Part shown: in pieces, positions 37,527 to 47,088 of the stretch
How the letters are laid out: every line of letters begins with the position of its first letter
Position numbering within the stretch: position 1 is the stretch's first letter
Assembly (NCBI GenBank): GCA_023428755.1
Contig: JAEYWX010000001.1
Location: 248,001-312,000 of the forward strand
Direction: 5' to 3'
Length of the DNA stretch: 64,000 bases
Origin: Bacteroidota bacterium
GTDB lineage: Bacteria; Bacteroidota; Bacteroidia; Chitinophagales; Chitinophagaceae
Translations under genes and position numbers: made by a program
Notes under the pieces: model-generated
Databases searched by the model: none
Told to the model about the DNA's origin: nothing
Seen by the model: the letters and a program-made list of their open reading frames with translations, nothing else

Positions 37527-38924
37527 TTATTTTAATTCGTAACCTTTGCGTTGCGGTCTTGAAAGCATACTGTTGGCTTCTGCATCATTCTTGAATTGTT
37601 CTTTCGCAGGATCCCAATACAATTTGCGTTTCAGCTTCATGGAAATATGATGCAGCAAACAGGCGGAGCAGGCTCGGTGTGCTTCTTCAACCGGTGCAAT
37701 GGTGTTTTTGTTATCACGGATTGCTTCGAGCCAGTTGCCATGATGATCTTTGCTGACAGTAAAATGAAATTCGTTTTTACCAATCACTGATGTAAGGACA
37801 GAAGGATCACTTGCATCTAATTTTTTTGCCTGAACAGTTCCTGCATTCGGATCGCTGGATGTTGCCTGGTAATCGCCTCTTGAAACAAAAATCCATCCCT
37901 TGGTTCCTTCGAACTTGATCCCGTTTTGAAATTCATTGCTTACAATCATCGTTACGCCGTTTGCATATTTGGCACCAGTTTTAAAAATGCCATGCACATC
38001 CCACAAACCACCCGTTGCAAACTCCACATTCTCTGTCCATATTTCAACCGGGCCACTTGCTTCCATACCCATGCCCCAATGTGCACTGTCGATATGATGT
38101 GCACCCCAACCGGTGATCATACCTGCACCAAACTGTTCGCAACGCAACCAACCGGGCCGGCCATAACCAACCTGCGGATGCACACGGTCTTCTGTATAAT
38201 ACACTTCAGGTGTTGATGCAAGCCACATGTCGTAATTGAAATCTTTGGGCAATGGCATTTCTTCTTTCTTACCACCGGGAGGATCGCCGGGCAAACCAAC
38301 ATACACTGTTTTCAATTCGCCGATACGTCCGTTACGGACAAGCTCAGCAGCATACCGAAATTGATCACTGCTTCGTTGCTGACTACCTATCTGAAACTTC
38401 ACGCCACTTTTTTGTACCACATTGCTGATCACTCTTCCTTCGCTGATCGTTAACGATGCAGGCTTTTGCATGTAAATATGTTTACCTGCCTTTGCAGCCG
38501 CCACACCTAACATCGCATGTGTATGATCGGGTGTGCTGATAAGCACTGCATCCACATCTTTATTTTGTAACACTTCTCTGAAGTCGGTGTACACTTTCAC
38601 TCCATCGTATGGTTTGTTATCACGCTTGGTATAAAATTCATTCACCAACTGTTTGCCTTCGTTTGCACGTTTCAAATCCACATCACATACGGCCATGATT
38701 TGTGCATAGCTGTGTTTCCAAACGCCCGGCATATCATGCCCACGTGAAATACGTCCGGTGCCAATGGCGGCTATGTTGATGCGGTTGCTCGGCGCAGTTT
38801 TTCCGAACACACTTGCAGGAACAATGGTTGGGAGATGCAGAGCAATGGCAGTGCCTGCTGCTGATTTGATGGTATCCTTCAGAAACTTTCTTCTTCCGAT
38901 ACCCTGTTTTTTTTCTTTTTGCAT
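37527..38924 (-). CDS. Tat-exported Gfo/Idh/MocA oxidoreductase
   Basis: 465 residues. A Tat signal (GRRKFLKDTIKSAAG) is followed by the Rossmann motif AAIGTGRISRG, a QKPASL motif in place of EKP, and GAHHIDSAHWG in the catalytic domain. The C-terminal region resembles exported members of this family in Bacteroidota and Planctomycetes that process sugars or glycosides, some without net cofactor turnover. It is followed after 42 bases by nothing but its upstream neighbour, another Tat-type Gfo/Idh, forming a pair between GH3 and the SASA esterase. Substrate unknown. Confidence 0.87.
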   Translation of the reverse strand: MQKEKKQGIGRRKFLKDTIKSAAGTAIALHLPTIVPASVFGKTAPSNRINIAAIGTGRISRGHDMPGVWKHSYAQIMAVCDVDLKRANEGKQLVNEFYTKRDNKPYDGVKVYTDFREVLQNKDVDAVLISTPDHTHAMLGVAAAKAGKHIYMQKPASLTISEGRVISNVVQKSGVKFQIGSQQRSSDQFRYAAELVRNGRIGELKTVYVGLPGDPPGGKKEEMPLPKDFNYDMWLASTPEVYYTEDRVHPQVGYGRPGWLRCEQFGAGMITGWGAHHIDSAHWGMGMEASGPVEIWTENVEFATGGLWDVHGIFKTGAKYANGVTMIVSNEFQNGIKFEGTKGWIFVSRGDYQATSSDPNAGTVQAKKLDASDPSVLTSVIGKNEFHFTVSKDHHGNWLEAIRDNKNTIAPVEEAHRACSACLLHHISMKLKRKLYWDPAKEQFKNDAEANSMLSRPQRKGYELK

Positions 38925-38966
38925 GGCTATCTGTTTAATGAAGCATCGTTATAAAAAAGCAGGAAA

Positions 38967-40145
38967 TTATTTTTTCAATTTCAACTGCTTCGCTTGTTTT
39001 TGTGCTTTTAAGGCAAGTTCAGTTGCTAAAAAACAATGCGCTTGGCTCATAGCGGTTTCTGTTCTGTTCACCACATCATTTACAAAGGCCGGCCCAAATG
39101 GTAATGATTCATTGTTACAATCCATATGCACGGTTTCTTTTTGGTTCACCAGGTACAATTGATTACCGCCTTTTTTACCGGAGAGGATATCAATATTTTT
39201 CCGTACTTCAATGTATCCATCCGTACCAAGTATGGTTAATCTTCCATCGCCCCAGCTATCAAGTCCGTTGGGTGTAAACCAATCTACTCTTATATAACCA
39301 ACACCACCATTTCCACTTAACATCACATCGCCAAAATCCTCAAACAACGGTGCTTCCGGAAAATGTACATTGCCTACCTGCGACATAAGTACGGTTGCTT
39401 CGGTTGTATTTGTAAAATGTAAGTACTGATCAAATTGATGCGAACCAATATCAGTTAATATTCCGCCGTATCGTTTTTTATCCCAGAACCAATCGGGACG
39501 TACAGCCAAACCCGATGTACCATATTTGTTACTGATGCGATGTGGTGCGATATTAATCGTTTGTATCACATTACCAATTGCACCGGCTTTTACCAACTGA
39601 CTGGCCTTTTCTGTGCCTTTGTTCTCCAGCCGTTCACTGTACATAATGGAGTAGATGCGTTTGGTTTCTTTCTGCACTTTTTTTACCTGCGCCAGTTGTT
39701 CTAATGTAATGATGCCGGGTTTGTCGGTTAAATAATCTTTCCCATGCTGCATTACACGAATACCGAGCGGCGCACGTTCATCGGGAATACCGGAACTTAA
39801 CACCAAATGAATGGAAGGATCTTCTAAAATTTCATTTTCATTCTTTGCCAGTTTCGCTTCAGGATATGCTTTGGTAAAAGCAGCCAGCAGGTCAGCTTCC
39901 TTTGCATAAACAGCCACTAATTCACCACCACCTCGTTTGATGGCATCCGTCATTCCATAAATATGCGGATGATTGATACTGATGACAGCAAACTTGATTT
40001 TGCCCGGCGCAATAACAGGTTCCTTTTTCTTTTCGGTTGATTGAATCGATTTAAACTTGCCTGCCATTGGTGCAAACAGCATCAACCCGGAAGCTTTTGT
40101 TGCATCCTGCAAAAATTTTCTTCTGCCTGATTTAGTAGAACTCAT
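38967..40145 (-). CDS. Tat-type Gfo/Idh/MocA oxidoreductase
   Basis: 392 residues. The N-terminus has a twin-Arg motif (GRRKFLQDATKASG) followed by a short hydrophobic stretch, so Tat export is likely though the signal is weak. The Rossmann domain begins at FAVISINHPHIYG, an unusual glycine-poor nucleotide-binding motif, followed by TDKPG (family EKP position) and DIGSHQFDQYLH with the active-site His. It lies 17 bases after GH3. Because the glycine motif is degraded, cofactor binding may differ from the other three family members here. Confidence 0.82.
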   Translation of the reverse strand: MSSTKSGRRKFLQDATKASGLMLFAPMAGKFKSIQSTEKKKEPVIAPGKIKFAVISINHPHIYGMTDAIKRGGGELVAVYAKEADLLAAFTKAYPEAKLAKNENEILEDPSIHLVLSSGIPDERAPLGIRVMQHGKDYLTDKPGIITLEQLAQVKKVQKETKRIYSIMYSERLENKGTEKASQLVKAGAIGNVIQTINIAPHRISNKYGTSGLAVRPDWFWDKKRYGGILTDIGSHQFDQYLHFTNTTEATVLMSQVGNVHFPEAPLFEDFGDVMLSGNGGVGYIRVDWFTPNGLDSWGDGRLTILGTDGYIEVRKNIDILSGKKGGNQLYLVNQKETVHMDCNNESLPFGPAFVNDVVNRTETAMSQAHCFLATELALKAQKQAKQLKLKK

Positions 40146-40162
40146 ACTGCTGATTGTAGTTG

Positions 40163-42778
40163 TTATTGAATAAGTAGCTGTGAGCTGATCACATTACTGG
40201 TTGTTTTATTTTTTACACCGGGCTGACCACCACCTACACTGATCTGTACGTTTCCTTTTGGTTGATAGTATTTGCCTGTTGTTTCATTTACCAACGACAA
40301 CTCTTCGGGTGTAAGTTTAAAACTGATGGTTTTGCTTTCGCCTGCTTTTAAACTGATGCGTTTAAATCCTTTCAATGCACGTACAGGTGCTTTGCTTTTT
40401 GTTTGATGTGAAACGTACAACTGCACCACTTCATCACCATCACGCTTGCCGGTATTCTTTACTGTTACTGTAACTGTAACAGGTTTGTTAGCGGCAATTG
40501 TTTTGGGCAATTGCAATCCGCTGTATGTAAATGTTGAATAACTCAACCCATGACCAAACGGATACAATGCTTCGCCTTTGAAATAACGATAGGTTCTTCC
40601 TTCCATACTGTAATCAAGGAAACCGGGAAGATCATTATCGCTTTTATAAAACGTAACCGGTAAACGACCGGCAGGATTATAATCGCCGAACAATACATCG
40701 GCAACTGCAGTGCCTGCACTTTGTCCGCCATACCATGTATTTACAATAGCCGGAATGTTTTCACTTTCCCATGGCGTTGCAATTGCACTGCCTGTCATCA
40801 TTACAAACACAACGGGTTTGCCGGTGCTGTGCAGCTTCTTCATCAGCTCTGTTTGAACAGTGGGTAAAAGGATCGATGTTCTGTCGCCACCATTAAAGCC
40901 GGGATAATCAACACGCATTTCTTCGCCTTCCAGTTGTGGTGAAATACCACCCACATAAATAATGGCATCTGCATCGCTCACTTTCTTCAGCAGCGCTGCA
41001 TAATTGGTTTGCTCGTAATTGCCCGCTTTCAATTTAACATTCGCTTTTCCTTCGCCCTGCCAGTATTCCAATACCAGCTTATAGGTTTTTCCTTTCTCAG
41101 TTTTCAGGCGATAGGTTCTTGCACCCCAGCGGTTTCTTGTCCATGCATCCAGTACCGATTTGTCATCGATGCTGAATTTGTAACCATCATCAGCCTCTAC
41201 TTCAAATGTGATGAAACCATCTTTATCGGCTGTGTAATTCGTTGTGTAGCGTGCAGAAAAATTATACGCATTGATATTGCCAACTACCTGCGAACCTTCC
41301 TGCCAGAAATGATCGATGGTTGCTTCTGTTTGCGTTACAACCGGGTTACCCTGCAATTCTTTGTTGTTGAAATACTCTGCTTTGAAACCTGCTTTTCCGT
41401 CGAAGGAATATTGATTGCGCATATCAGTGTACACCAGCAATGTATCATTGGTGAAGTTGATGGCCTTTTCATATACCACTTCTGCTTTACTGCCCAGTTT
41501 GTTTTGAATACCTTTTAATACTGTTACGATTTCAGAAGGGGTACCGTTGTAGTTGCCCAGTACTGCAATGCTGTTATCAGCATTGGGACCAATCACAACA
41601 ATCTTTTTGATCGACTTTGAAAGTGGTAGAGTATTCTTCTCATTCTTCAGCAACACAATACTTTGTTGCGCCATCTTCAAAGCATGTGCTTTGTGTGGCG
41701 CACTTTCCAAAACTGAAGCCGGTGTTTGTGCATACTTCACCATCGATACCGGATCGAACATACCCAAACGGTAACGGATGGTAAACAAACGTTTTAAAGA
41801 AATATCGAGTTGTGCTTCGGTGATCAATCCATTCTTTACGGCATCAACCAATGTTTTGTAAACGGTTTGTCCGCATTCGATATCAGTTCCATGCATCACA
41901 GCATCAACAGCTGATTCGGTTGCATCTTTGTGTGTTTTGTGATAGCGGAAAAAATCATCAATGGCCCAGCAGTCGCTCGTAACATAACCGGTGAACTTCC
42001 ATTGCTTGCGCAGAATATCATTCATCAACTGATCATTCCCGCAGCAAGGTTGTTTATCAACCGCATTGTAGGCACACATTACACCGGCCACATTTGCATC
42101 CACAATCAGTTCTTTAAATGCAGGTAAATACGTATCCCACAGATCATACACCGCAGGATTAAAATTATCGGAGTGACGGCTTGGTTCAGGACCACTATGT
42201 ACCGCAAAATGTTTAGCGCAAGCCGCTGCTTTTAAATACTTCGGATCTTCTCCTTGCAAACCACGCACAAAAGCTCGTCCAAGCATGGCCGTTAGAAACG
42301 GATCTTCGCCATATGTTTCCTGTCCACGTCCCCAACGTGGATCACGGAAGATGTTGATGTTGGGTGTCCAGTACGTAAGACCGAGATAACGTTCTGCAGT
42401 TCGTCCCTGCTCAATGGCTTTGTTGAAAATGGCTCTTCCTTCGAGTGCAGAATAATCAGCCATACGGAAGAGTGAAGTGGTATCCCATGTGGCTGCCATA
42501 CCAATGGCCTGCGGGAACACCGTTGTTTTAAACGGCGTTCTTGCAACACCATGCAATACTTCGTTCCACCAATCATACGCCGGAATACCCAAACGTGGAA
42601 TAGCCGGTGTTGCATTCAGCATCTGTGCAACTTTTTCTTCCAGTGTTAAACGGTTCACCACATCATTTACCCGTTGCTCAATCGGCAACTTCGGTTTCCA
42701 CATGGGAAACGATTTGTAATCCTGTGCTGATGCTGTAACAGCAAGCACTGTACTGAGGATGGCAAGAACGATTTTCAT
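40163..42778 (-). CDS. GH3 beta-xylosidase-like with PA14 domain, secreted
   Basis: 871 residues, Sec signal ending ASAQ. Domain order is the GH3 barrel (about 35-350) with nucleophile D269 in TSDCWAID; the start of the C-terminal alpha/beta domain (about 365-455); an inserted PA14 module (about 460-590); the rest of the alpha/beta domain; and a fibronectin-III-like tail (about 760-860, VKNTGKRDGDEVVQLYV). This layout is shared by beta-xylosidases and beta-glucosidases; AYNAVDKQPCCGN is typical of xylosidase-type GH3. Release of xylose from xylo-oligosaccharides is the favoured role in this locus. Confidence 0.9.
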   Translation of the reverse strand: MKIVLAILSTVLAVTASAQDYKSFPMWKPKLPIEQRVNDVVNRLTLEEKVAQMLNATPAIPRLGIPAYDWWNEVLHGVARTPFKTTVFPQAIGMAATWDTTSLFRMADYSALEGRAIFNKAIEQGRTAERYLGLTYWTPNINIFRDPRWGRGQETYGEDPFLTAMLGRAFVRGLQGEDPKYLKAAACAKHFAVHSGPEPSRHSDNFNPAVYDLWDTYLPAFKELIVDANVAGVMCAYNAVDKQPCCGNDQLMNDILRKQWKFTGYVTSDCWAIDDFFRYHKTHKDATESAVDAVMHGTDIECGQTVYKTLVDAVKNGLITEAQLDISLKRLFTIRYRLGMFDPVSMVKYAQTPASVLESAPHKAHALKMAQQSIVLLKNEKNTLPLSKSIKKIVVIGPNADNSIAVLGNYNGTPSEIVTVLKGIQNKLGSKAEVVYEKAINFTNDTLLVYTDMRNQYSFDGKAGFKAEYFNNKELQGNPVVTQTEATIDHFWQEGSQVVGNINAYNFSARYTTNYTADKDGFITFEVEADDGYKFSIDDKSVLDAWTRNRWGARTYRLKTEKGKTYKLVLEYWQGEGKANVKLKAGNYEQTNYAALLKKVSDADAIIYVGGISPQLEGEEMRVDYPGFNGGDRTSILLPTVQTELMKKLHSTGKPVVFVMMTGSAIATPWESENIPAIVNTWYGGQSAGTAVADVLFGDYNPAGRLPVTFYKSDNDLPGFLDYSMEGRTYRYFKGEALYPFGHGLSYSTFTYSGLQLPKTIAANKPVTVTVTVKNTGKRDGDEVVQLYVSHQTKSKAPVRALKGFKRISLKAGESKTISFKLTPEELSLVNETTGKYYQPKGNVQISVGGGQPGVKNKTTSNVISSQLLIQ

Positions 42779-42820
42779 TGTTGATTGTTTTGATCCTTAT
42801 TGAAAAACTTAGTTATCTGT

Positions 42821-44488
42821 TTATTTTTTAAACGCATCATCGTTTCCTTTATACTCAAACCAATCGTACAAAGCCACTGATGATGTGGGTGCTCCGTTAG
42901 AAGTACCGTATAAGGCGAACAGGCTTCCCACAAATCCGCCTGCAACTTTTGTAGTAAGGAACGACCCATCAACGCCTTCTTTCAACAGCTTCCAATCATT
43001 CTTTTTTTCTGCAAAAAAGAACGCATAGGTGTTGGCTCTTGCTTCAATTTTTAAAAACAGTTCTTTCGACGAATTTAATTTTTGCGATGCAAGTACTTCC
43101 ATATCTGTTTTTCCTCTTGCCGGCGATTTAATCAACTGCACAACAGGCGAACCATTTTCAACTGACTTACATAGGAAGTAATAAAAGTTTTCGCTCTGGA
43201 AAATGAGCATGCCTGCTTTTTCTTTTTCGGATGCAGGAGTAAAATTCATACAGGTTGCTGCATATCCTTTCAGGTTGTTCTGACGATAACCGAGGAACGA
43301 AGGACTTTTGCGTTCTGTTGCGGTTTGAGGACGCAATGCCAATTGCAGAAATCCTTTTTTAGCAGTTAAGCTGTACACATCTTTTTCAGGGTTGCGCAAG
43401 AAGAGATAACGGAAATCAAATTCATCTCTTTTGAAATCATCTCTGAATGTTACGTTTCCTCCAAACGGATTATTAACCTTCTTGGTAATAGCCGGTTGCG
43501 GAACAGGCAACGTGTAAGGCACTGTTGCATCGCCTTCCAGTATATGCGGCCATCCATCTTTCCATTCAACAGGCAATAAAAATGTTTCACGACCGGTTGT
43601 ATAAAAATCATCATCGTATGGGCGACAGGCAAGAAACACAGCCCACCATTTTCCATCCGGTGTTTCTACAAAATCTGCATGACCGGTTGTTGTAATCGGG
43701 TTAGGTCGTTTTTTATCCAAATGTTTTTGTGTGAGGATTGGGTTCTTCTCGTAAGAAACATACGGCCCTTTCACTGATTTGCTACGGAATACAACTTCTG
43801 TATGATTATATCCGGTACCACCTTCAGCACAAATCAAATAATACCAATCATCTTTTTTGAAGATATGTGGCGCTTCAATCCAGATTGGTTTTTTGGAAAG
43901 ATCAGTGCCGCCATTCACCAATAAAATTTCTTCGCCAACAACTTTCATGGCGTTAATGTCAAACTCATACATACGGATGGTACGATGACCATTGTACAAA
44001 GGTTTATTATCAGGCGCATCATTGTTGTAAACAACATAGGCTTTGTCATCAACAAAATCAATGGAAGGATCAATACCACGTACTTCCGGTAACCAGATCG
44101 GATTGCTCCAGGGACCTTTCGGGTCTTTAGCTGTGATGATGAAATTTCCTTTCTTATCAATAAGCGTACACAGAATATAAAATGTTCCTTTATGATAGCG
44201 GATGGTGGGCGCAAACAAACCTCTTGATACACCCGCATTTGTTTGATCTAATTGCTCCTCACGATCCATGGCATTACCGATCTGTTTCCAGTTTACCAAA
44301 TCAGTACTGTGAAAAATCGGTAGCCCTGGAAAATAGGCAAACGTTGAAGTTGTCACATAATAATCGTTTCCTACTCTGCAAATGCTGGGATCGGGATAGA
44401 AGCCTGCCAGTATGGGATTATTGAAGGTTTGTGCGTTTGCAAAAAACAAAGCCATTGCAAAAGAAACCGTTAAGAAAAATCTCTTCAT
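42821..44488 (-). CDS. GH43 beta-xylosidase with C-terminal sandwich domain, secreted
   Basis: About 555 residues from the ATG at 44488, which starts a signal peptide (ending FANAQ); the frame extends 20 residues further upstream without signal character and would overlap the preceding gene. Catalytic residues are D33 (YPDPSICR), D140 (GIDPS) and E205 (IEAPH). A C-terminal concanavalin-like domain (about 330-550) follows, as in two-domain beta-xylosidases. It lies 13 bases after the cytosolic GH43 stop. An exo-acting xylosidase or arabinofuranosidase is expected. Confidence 0.9.
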   Translation of the reverse strand: MKRFFLTVSFAMALFFANAQTFNNPILAGFYPDPSICRVGNDYYVTTSTFAYFPGLPIFHSTDLVNWKQIGNAMDREEQLDQTNAGVSRGLFAPTIRYHKGTFYILCTLIDKKGNFIITAKDPKGPWSNPIWLPEVRGIDPSIDFVDDKAYVVYNNDAPDNKPLYNGHRTIRMYEFDINAMKVVGEEILLVNGGTDLSKKPIWIEAPHIFKKDDWYYLICAEGGTGYNHTEVVFRSKSVKGPYVSYEKNPILTQKHLDKKRPNPITTTGHADFVETPDGKWWAVFLACRPYDDDFYTTGRETFLLPVEWKDGWPHILEGDATVPYTLPVPQPAITKKVNNPFGGNVTFRDDFKRDEFDFRYLFLRNPEKDVYSLTAKKGFLQLALRPQTATERKSPSFLGYRQNNLKGYAATCMNFTPASEKEKAGMLIFQSENFYYFLCKSVENGSPVVQLIKSPARGKTDMEVLASQKLNSSKELFLKIEARANTYAFFFAEKKNDWKLLKEGVDGSFLTTKVAGGFVGSLFALYGTSNGAPTSSVALYDWFEYKGNDDAFKK

Positions 44489-44501
44489 CTGATTGTATGA
44501 T

Positions 44502-45539
44502 TTAATCGTTGTAAGGTTTGATTGTTTTGATGAAACCATTTTCATCATGCACCAGCTCCGTTACTTTCACGCTGCGTAAATGCGTTACACCTTTACTTAA
44601 ACTGCTGTCGTGGTAAAACAAATACCACTTGTCTTCGAATGCACAGATAGAGTGGTGTGAAGTCCAGCCAACAACAGGTTCTAAAATTCTGCCTGCATAT
44701 TTGAACGGACCGTACGGACTATCGCCAATTGCATAACAGAGATAATGCGTATCGCCTGTTGAATACGAGAAATAATATTTACCGTTGTACTTATGCACCC
44801 AGCTTGCTTCAAAAAAACGTCGGGCGTTATCGCCTTGCAAAAGCGGTTCACCATTTTCATCAGTTATCAATACATCTTTCGGCTCTTCAGCAAACTCTAA
44901 CAGGTCATCTGTAAGCTTTGCAACTTTTGCACACAAAGCCGGTTCATTTGCTTCCGGTAAAAATGCAAACGGACTTTCGGGGTGAGCTGCATTAAAAGTT
45001 CCTGTGCGCCAGCGTTGCAATTGTCCGCCCCAGATACCACCGAAGTACATATAGTAACTTCCGTCTTCATCTTTATATACAGCAGGGTCTATAGAAAAGC
45101 TGTTTTTGATCGCTTCGGGTTGCGGCGTAAACGGCCCAACAGGCGAATCACTTACAGCCACACCAATTCTGAAAATACCTTCGTGATCTTTGGCAGGGAA
45201 GAACAAATAATACTTGCCATCTTTTTCTGCTGCATCAGGTGCCCACATTTGTTTGGCAGCCCAGGGAACATCGTTTACATGCAGGGCCAACCCATTGTCA
45301 ACTGCTTCACCTTTTGGTGAATCCATTGATAGAATATGATAATCTTCCATTGCAAAGTGACTGCCGAGATCATCAAACGCATCACCTGCATCTACATCAT
45401 GCGATGGATAGATATAAATTTTTCCATTGAACACATGTGCCGATGGATCGGCTGTGTATATGTGTTTCACCAATGGTTGTGAAATTGCTTTTTTATTTAA
45501 CTCATCAAAGTCGATATGTGCAATGCTATCTTCAGGCAT
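44502..45539 (-). CDS. Cytosolic GH43 beta-xylosidase-like
   Basis: 345 residues and no signal peptide: the N-terminus (MPEDSIAHIDFDE) is acidic and soluble. Only two proteins of carbohydrate metabolism downstream of the symporter lack export signals, and this is the only such glycosidase. The GH43 propeller has D31 (TADPSA), D151 (SIDPA) and E244 (FFEASW). Placed directly after the GPH sugar symporter, it should cleave short xylo- or arabinoxylo-oligosaccharides after uptake. A GC-rich inverted repeat occupies the 86 bases between the two genes. Confidence 0.9.
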   Translation of the reverse strand: MPEDSIAHIDFDELNKKAISQPLVKHIYTADPSAHVFNGKIYIYPSHDVDAGDAFDDLGSHFAMEDYHILSMDSPKGEAVDNGLALHVNDVPWAAKQMWAPDAAEKDGKYYLFFPAKDHEGIFRIGVAVSDSPVGPFTPQPEAIKNSFSIDPAVYKDEDGSYYMYFGGIWGGQLQRWRTGTFNAAHPESPFAFLPEANEPALCAKVAKLTDDLLEFAEEPKDVLITDENGEPLLQGDNARRFFEASWVHKYNGKYYFSYSTGDTHYLCYAIGDSPYGPFKYAGRILEPVVGWTSHHSICAFEDKWYLFYHDSSLSKGVTHLRSVKVTELVHDENGFIKTIKPYND

Positions 45540-45559
45540 AAGTTAAGTTTTTGTTTTCC

Positions 45560-45623
45560 CGTCAGACGTCCTCGTCGGACGGGAGTATTGTTTTACTGCT
45601 TCGTCCGACGAGGACGTCTGACG
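45560..45623. repeat. Perfect 22-bp GC-rich inverted repeat between symporter and GH43
   Basis: Arms at 45560-45581 and 45602-45623 are exact reverse complements, separated by a 20-base AT-richer loop. Each arm itself contains a 5-bp stem (CGTCC with GGACG) around a 5-base centre and a GACGTC palindrome. It begins 2 bases after the symporter stop on the transcribed strand. The GC content stands out from the surrounding sequence, suggesting a dispersed intergenic repeat or an mRNA-stabilising or attenuating stem. No T tract follows on the minus strand. Confidence 0.88.
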
Positions 45624-45625
45624 AA

Positions 45626-47062
45626 TTATGAACGTCGTTGTTTCAGATCTGCTTCGATCTGTGTTTCCATTTTCTTATTGATCTCATAAAAGAACAATAA
45701 TGCAGCACCAATTAAAAAAGGAATTGATGGAAATACACTTACCAGTAATTTTGTGCCTTCGATGGCCGTTGCTGTTTGCGCCGTTTCGCTGTTCGCAGCA
45801 TAATCAAACAATCCTAATATCCATGTCAAGAGTGCATTTCCCACGCTTAACCCTGTTTTCAATCCAACCATCATCGCAGAGAAAATGATGGCCGTTGCAC
45901 GCCGGTTGTTTTTCCATTCGCTGTAATCGGCTACATCTGCAATCATGGCCCACAGCAGTGGAATGGTGATACCATAGAAAAAACCATGCAGAATCTGTGA
46001 ACCAAACATTAACTCAACTGATGTTGACGAGAAGAAATAAAATAAAAAGATAAACAGGGTTGAAATAACCAGCGCCACTCCAAATACATCCCGTTTGCCA
46101 TATTTATCTGCCAAGCGTTTGGAAAATCCAATCCCAACAATCATGAAAATAATACCACCTGCATTGAACAAACCAAAACCGGCCGATACAGGATCTTCTC
46201 CAAAGAAGTTGGCGCCAATACTTGAAAAGCCATTTAAGATGGGTGTGATAAATTCAGTTAATCGCTCTTTATCAACGTAGTTTTTAAAATAGTACACATA
46301 AGAACCACCTTTCATCGCCAGCGTAATAAACACAAGGATCGTCAACGCCAACATAATCACCCAGGGTTTATTTTTAAACAAGTCTGCCAGATCTTCTTTC
46401 AAACTTGATTTTTGTTCCGGCTTCGGAACAATGCGTTCCTTTGTGGTGAAAAACGTAATCAGCAACATGACTGTGCCAATAATCGCCAGCCATGTCATTA
46501 CTTTTTCAATACCAACTGCTTTATCACCTCCACCGGCAGCAACAATGATGGGCAGCATAAATACCTGCACAAAAAACTGTGCAAACATTACAGCAACAAA
46601 GCGATAGGCCGACATACTGTTGCGTTCTTTCATATCGCCGGTAATTACACCACTCAATGCAGAGTAAGGAAGATTATTGGCAGCATACAATAACAACAAC
46701 AGCGTGTAAGTAACAACTGCATAAATCACTTTTCCTTTGTATGAAAAGTCGGGTGTGCTGAAGGCAAGTAAGGCAATAACACCAAGCGGAATTGCTGTAA
46801 ACAAGATCCATGGACGAAACTTTCCCCACCTGGAAACCGTTCTGTCTGCAATGGCACCAATGATAGGGTTAAACGCAAACGCAGCAACCAATCCTACAAC
46901 CAACATGAGTGCGGATGCATGATTGGTATCGAGGCCGTAGATATCCGTATAAAAGTAAGCGAGGTAGGTGACCAGTGTTTGAAACACGAGATTGGCAGCA
47001 AGGTCGCCTAAGCTATACCCGACTTTTTCTTTTACCGATAATTTTTGTGATGATGATTCCAT
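45626..47062 (-). CDS. GPH-family (MelB-like) sugar:cation symporter
   Basis: 478 residues with about 12 hydrophobic helices and no cleavable signal. Family markers are GYSLGDLAANL near the N-terminus, the loop GAIADRTVSRWGKFRPW and NNLPYSALSGVITGD. GPH symporters such as XynP/XylB-type and MelB carry oligosaccharides or glycosides with Na+ or H+. It lies between the GH10 xylanase and the cytosolic GH43, so uptake of xylobiose-size products or aldouronates is the obvious assignment (inference). The gap to GH10 is 26 bases. No other inner-membrane sugar transporter is seen in the xylan part of the window. Confidence 0.9.
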   Translation of the reverse strand: MESSSQKLSVKEKVGYSLGDLAANLVFQTLVTYLAYFYTDIYGLDTNHASALMLVVGLVAAFAFNPIIGAIADRTVSRWGKFRPWILFTAIPLGVIALLAFSTPDFSYKGKVIYAVVTYTLLLLLYAANNLPYSALSGVITGDMKERNSMSAYRFVAVMFAQFFVQVFMLPIIVAAGGGDKAVGIEKVMTWLAIIGTVMLLITFFTTKERIVPKPEQKSSLKEDLADLFKNKPWVIMLALTILVFITLAMKGGSYVYYFKNYVDKERLTEFITPILNGFSSIGANFFGEDPVSAGFGLFNAGGIIFMIVGIGFSKRLADKYGKRDVFGVALVISTLFIFLFYFFSSTSVELMFGSQILHGFFYGITIPLLWAMIADVADYSEWKNNRRATAIIFSAMMVGLKTGLSVGNALLTWILGLFDYAANSETAQTATAIEGTKLLVSVFPSIPFLIGAALLFFYEINKKMETQIEADLKQRRS

Positions 47063-47088
47063 GTTTATTGTTTATGCTGGCCTGCAGA

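Noticed and set aside
41009..41518. 169-codon open frame on the plus strand
   Set aside because: Antisense to the PA14/GH3 gene; Phe/Ile/Cys-rich translation typical of a shadow frame.
45560..45623. Inverted repeat as insertion-sequence ends or CRISPR
   Set aside because: There is no transposase, no target duplication and only one repeat pair with a 20-base loop; a hairpin element fits better.
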